Shown piece after piece: positions 11,201-14,594 of a stretch of 14,594 bases of DNA. The DNA is from Betaproteobacteria bacterium (GTDB taxonomy: Bacteria > Pseudomonadota > Gammaproteobacteria > Burkholderiales > Burkholderiaceae_C), in NCBI GenBank assembly GCA_005884255.1, contig VBDL01000051.1, forward strand, positions 1 to 14,594, in the 5' to 3' direction. The translations under genes were made by a program, and so were the position numbers. The number at the start of each line of letters is the position of its first letter. Position 1 is the first letter of the stretch. The notes beneath the pieces were generated by a model. It made no database searches, was not told where the DNA came from, and saw only the letters and a list, made by a program, of their open reading frames with translations.

Positions 11201-11627
11201 GCGAGCCGGGCGGCGCGCGCCGCGCGCGCTGGAACCACGGGTGCTGGTCCGAGGTGTGGTTGATCACCAGCTCGGTGATGACGCGCAGGTCGCGCCGGTG
11301 CGCTTCGTCGAGCATCAGGCGAAAGTCGTCCAGCGTGCCGTGCTGGGGGTGCACGTTCTCGTACTCGCCGATGTCGTAGCCGTCGTCCCTCAGTGGCGAC
11401 GGATAGAACGGCATCAGCCACAGCGTGTTGACGCCCAGGTCCTTCACGTAGTCCAGCTTCGCGGCGACGCCCTTGAAGTCGCCCATGCCGTCGTCGTTGG
11501 AGTCGAAGAAGGCCTTGACGTTGAGCTGGTAGATGACCGCGTCCTTGTACCAGAGCGACGCATCGCCCGCCTCGCGCGCGGCGAGTTCCTGCGTCTCCTC
11601 GGGCAGCGGGATGCGGCGCGCCTCCAT
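8259..11627 (-). CDS. treS: TreS-Mak fusion: trehalose synthase (maltose alpha-D-glucosyltransferase) with C-terminal maltokinase
   Basis: Bifunctional 1122-residue protein. Residues about 24-560 are the GH13_16 trehalose synthase that interconverts trehalose and maltose: WYKDAVIYQLNVKAFFDS at the start, ELVINHTSDQHPWFQ, nucleophile Asp222 in GFRLDAIPYL, acid/base Glu264 in LLAEANQWPE, Asp330 in FLRNHDELTLEM, and the beta-domain end ELPYLLTIAAHGFYWF. Residues about 575-1105 are a Pep2-type maltokinase making maltose-1-phosphate with ATP: LPRYIETQRWYAAKG, HGDYHLGQ with Asp967 as probable catalytic base, and the metal-site motif IIDFEGEP at 982-989. Such fusions are well known and deliver substrate directly to GlgE, encoded just upstream. 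An alanine tract (about 1055-1060) is low complexity only. The ATG follows the glgE stop by 6 nt, with GAGG four bases upstream. The 3' end overlaps the next gene by 14 nt. No lesion was seen. Confidence 0.97.
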   Translation of the reverse strand: MEARRIPLPEETQELAAREAGDASLWYKDAVIYQLNVKAFFDSNDDGMGDFKGVAAKLDYVKDLGVNTLWLMPFYPSPLRDDGYDIGEYENVHPQHGTLDDFRLMLDEAHRRDLRVITELVINHTSDQHPWFQRARRAPPGSPEREFYVWSDTDEKYRGTRIIFTDTEASNWTWDPLARAYFWHRFFSHQPDLNFDNPQVLEAVFRVMRFWLDMGVDGFRLDAIPYLVEREGTSNENLPETHAIIRQLRAAIDANYSNRFLLAEANQWPEDVREYFGDGDECHAAYHFPLMPRMYMAIAQEDRFPLVEILEQTPEIPPTCQWAIFLRNHDELTLEMVTSKERDYMYSIYAADQQARVNLGIRRRLATLLDNDMDRIKLMNSLLLSMPGSPIIYYGDELGMGDNVFIGDRNGVRTPMQWSPDRNAGFSRADPQRLYLQPIMDAIYGYQAVNVESQLRDPSSLLHWMRRLLLVRSSSQAFGRGTLSLLKPGNRKVLAYLREYGDDVILCVANVARSAQPVELDLARYQGRVPVELLGRTAFPPIGELPYLLTIAAHGFYWFRLATDVPVPSWHTELRPAEDRPVLVLFDGWSSLFRDRVVPWRIGLAVRTRERFETDMLPRYIETQRWYAAKGSAIERATLIDSVVWERGDDSWLLPLVEVRVGAASANYFVPFALAWEERDEERARQIAPSAIARVRQQAQLGVMGDAFADEPFCRALLEAFAAGNELKTALGSLHFLPTASFAALAGEDLASQPITRPSPYSSNTVVTVGERLLVKAYRCVRAGITPEVELGRHLTEVARFAQCAPLAGVLEYRDADGTPTTLALVQGYVEHQADGWGYSVDYLQRYLELWRAKPEPEAPGTHGGYLALIGTLGRRTAEMHLAFALRSDDAAFDPEPLGAGDVAADARRLEQELDDTLALLQQRLPQLPSELHNAAQAVLSAREALRTLIERGSAPAQGLKTRLHGDYHLGQVLLAKNDFVIIDFEGEPGRTLAERRAKRSPLRDVAGMLRSFSYAAQAALRSAARAADDASVLAPPAARWQAQAREAFLRGYDAAAAAAGAGLYDEALLPGTGLLGLYELDKALYELRYELNNRPDWVGIPVQGLLDLLAASPMGVPDGTR
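8270..8283 (-). promoter_or_regulatory. Shine-Dalgarno and start of the membrane-protein gene inside treS-mak
   Basis: GGGAG (8279-8283) precedes ATG (8270-8272) by six bases. It is the clearest ribosome binding site in the window and supports this start over the internal Met8, which has none. Confidence 0.75.
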
Positions 11628-11636
11628 GTCCCCTCA
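11625..11636 (-). promoter_or_regulatory. treS-mak ribosome binding site overlapping the glgE stop
   Basis: The glgE TGA (11634-11636) is part of TGAGGGGAC directly before the ATG (11625-11627). GAGG at 11632-11635 is four bases from the start, a short but usable spacing. The 6-nt gap is the only intergenic DNA in the window. Confidence 0.65.
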
Positions 11637-13680
11637 ACCTTCAAAGGCTTCGTAGTCGCGCTCGCTGCGCAGGTGCTGCTGCACTGCGAAAACATGCGCC
11701 GGCGAGTGCTGCGGGTCCAGCTGCACGAAGTTGGGCCCGTTGCGCCAGGTGAAGCGCTGGCCGCTGAGCAGGTCGTGCACCGTGTACTCGGTGTCCGGCG
11801 CGATGCCCAGCGCCTGCAGGTGCACGTCCACCACGCCCGACTGAGTCTGGTGCGGGTCGAGGTTCACCACGATGAGGAGGGTGTTGGCGCCGTCGGCGCT
11901 GCGCTTGGAATAGGCGATCAGGCGCTCGTTGTCCACCGGCATGAAGCGCAGCGAGCGGTTGTCGTGCAGGGCCGGGTTGTCGCGCCGGATGCGGTTGACC
12001 CGGGCGATCAGGTAGCGCAGCGACTCGGGCCGCTCGATGTCCCAGTGGCGCAGCTGGTACTTCTCGGAGTCCAGGTATTCCTCGCCGCCGGCGCGCAGCG
12101 GGCGGTTGTCCATCAGCTCGTAGGCCGGGCCGTACAGGCCGTAGTTGGCGCTCAGCGTGGCGGCCAGCACCAGACGCGCGGCGAACACCGCGCGCTCGGC
12201 ATGGTGCAGGTGCTCGTTGAGGATGTCCGGCGTGTTGGGCCACGCATTGGGGCGGAAGTAGTGCGCGCCGGGCCCGTGCGCCAGCTCGCTGAAGTATTCG
12301 GTCAGCTCCTGCTTGGTGTTGCGCCAGGTGAAGTAGGTGTAGGACTGCGAGAAGCCCAGCTTGGCCAGCCGGTGCATCACCTTCGGCCGCGTGAAGGCCT
12401 CGGCGAGGAACAGCACGTCCGGGTGCTCGCGCTGGATCGCCGCGATGCACCACTCCCAGAACGGGAAGGCCTTGGTGTGCGGGTTGTCGACGCGGAAGAT
12501 CTTCACGCCCTCGCCGATCCAGTGGTCGAAGATGCTCTTGAGCTCCAGCCACAGCGCACGCCAGTCGTCGCACTCGAAGTTGAACGGGTAGATGTCCTGG
12601 TACTTCTTCGGCGGGTTCTCGGCGTACTGCACGCTGCCGTCGGGCCGCCAGCGGAACCACTGCGGATGCTGCTGGACGTAGGGGTGGTCGGGCGCGCATT
12701 GCAGCGCGATGTCCAGCGCGACGTCCAGGCCGAACTCCTGCGCCTTGGCGCAGAGCCGGCGGAAGTCCTCCGGCGTGCCCAACGCCGGAAGGATGCTCTT
12801 GTGCCCGCCCTCGGCCGCGCCGATCGCCCACGGGCTGCCCACGTCGTCGGGGCGCGCGACCAGGGCGTTGTTGGGGCCCTTGCGCCGCTCTCGCCCGATC
12901 GGATGGATGGGCGGGAAGTACAGCACGTCGAACCCCATCTCGGCCACGTAGGGCAGACGCGCCTGGACGTCGGCGAAGCGGCCGTGGCGGCCGGGCTCGG
13001 GCGAGGCCGAGCGCGGGAACATCTCGTACCAGCTCGAGAAGCGCGCCTTCAGGCGATCGGCGAAGAGCGGCCGCTCGGGGTGGCTCGCGGCCCAGCGCCG
13101 ATCGGGATAGCGCGCTGCGATCTCGCTGAACACACCGTCCAGCGCCAGCGCCTTCAGCGTCTCGGCGCGCGCCGTAGCCGCCTCGTTGCGCAGGCGCTCG
13201 GCCCAGGCGGCCAGCGCACGCCGGTCTTCGCCGGCTGCGCGGGCGGCTGCCGCGTCGATCAGCTCGGCGCCCACGCGTGCGGCCACGCGGATGTCTTCCG
13301 CATCGACGCGGCGCGCCAGGTCGTGCTGCCAGGAACACAACGCGTCGACCCAGGCGGTGACGCCGAACAGGTAGCGCCCGGGCGCCGGGAACACGACGTG
13401 CGCGTGCCATTCGTCGTTCGCGTCCAGCACCATCTCGACCTCGCCCGACGGCGCCTGGCCGTCGGCGCGCCAGTGCAGCCGCGCGCGCAGCTGATCATGG
13501 CCGTCGGTGAAGACGTGCGCGCAAAGGTCGGTCGCCTCGCCGGCGATGCACTTGCCGGCGAAGCGGCCGCCGTCGACCGACGGCACGAGCTGGTCGATGA
13601 CCACGCGCACGCGGCCGTCCTCGGGCGGCGCGACGGCCGCCACGCCGGCGCCGGCCGGCGGCATGAGAGGAAAAGGGGCG

Positions 13681-13697
<17 letters not shown>
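11634..13697 (-). CDS. glgE: GlgE, alpha-1,4-glucan:maltose-1-phosphate maltosyltransferase
   Basis: Cytoplasmic GH13_3 enzyme that transfers maltosyl units from alpha-maltose-1-phosphate to the non-reducing end of alpha-1,4-glucans. The 687-residue protein is full length. Residues 30-150 form the N-terminal beta domain (RVVIDQLVPSVDGGRF), followed by a helical insert near 150-200 and the barrel. Catalytic residues: Asp404 in RVDNPHTK, Glu433 in FLAEAF, Asp491 in WPNTPDIL; their spacing matches what I recall for Streptomyces GlgE. Also seen: GPNNALVARPDDVGSPWAIG and EYLDSEKYQLRHWD. No gap or frameshift was found. Start choice: ATG at 13697 overlaps glgB by 17 nt; a second ATG at 13686-13688 (Met4) overlaps it by 8 nt (ATGGCTGA). 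Neither has a clear Shine-Dalgarno, so coupling to glgB is likely and the shorter start is equally possible. The stop is 6 nt before treS. Confidence 0.96.

Positions 13698-14594
<897 letters not shown>

Noticed and set aside
11205..11232. Strong GC palindrome (GGCGCGCGCC type) as a terminator or regulatory hairpin
   Set aside because: It lies in the middle of the treS barrel, has no T-run, and encodes the conserved RRAPPGSPERE loop.

Overview
The window is a very GC-rich stretch (third codon positions almost all G or C) in which every recognisable gene is on the minus strand and essentially all DNA is coding. It starts inside one gene (glgB) and ends inside another (treY). Gene content, gene order and the style of the proteins suggest a high-GC betaproteobacterium, probably Burkholderiales of the Rubrivivax/Leptothrix/Methylibium type. 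That placement is inferred from overall resemblance, not from a marker gene.

In the direction of transcription (right to left) the order is: glgB, branching enzyme, 3' part only (13681-14594); glgE, maltosyltransferase (11634-13697); a treS-maltokinase fusion (8259-11627); a small multi-pass membrane protein of the 'conserved TM helix' type (7589-8272); glgX, debranching enzyme (5475-7592); treZ, maltooligosyltrehalose trehalohydrolase (3692-5478); and malQ, 4-alpha-glucanotransferase, running without a stop codon into treY, maltooligosyltrehalose synthase (3699 to 1, leaving the window). Neighbouring genes overlap by 4 to 17 nt or are 6 nt apart, so this looks like one translationally coupled operon. 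No promoter, terminator, RNA gene, mobile element or CRISPR was seen, and no non-coding stretch exceeds a few bases.

Together the genes encode a closed trehalose/alpha-glucan cycle. TreS converts trehalose to maltose, the kinase domain makes maltose-1-phosphate, GlgE polymerises it and GlgB branches it. In the reverse direction GlgX debranches the glucan, TreY and TreZ convert the linear chains to trehalose, and MalQ recycles short maltooligosaccharides.

The notable signal is damage. The upstream half (glgB, glgE, treS-mak, membrane protein) reads as intact. The downstream half carries three lesions, each visible because conserved residues are missing: treZ is frameshifted after about 35 codons; glgX lacks six residues after the conserved EWN; and malQ is frameshifted exactly where the GEDLG segment with the GH77 acid/base glutamate should be. 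Either the assembly has small deletions here, or the glucan-to-trehalose arm is decaying while the GlgE arm is kept. The malQ-treY read-through fusion and the membrane protein inside a sugar operon are the other points of interest.
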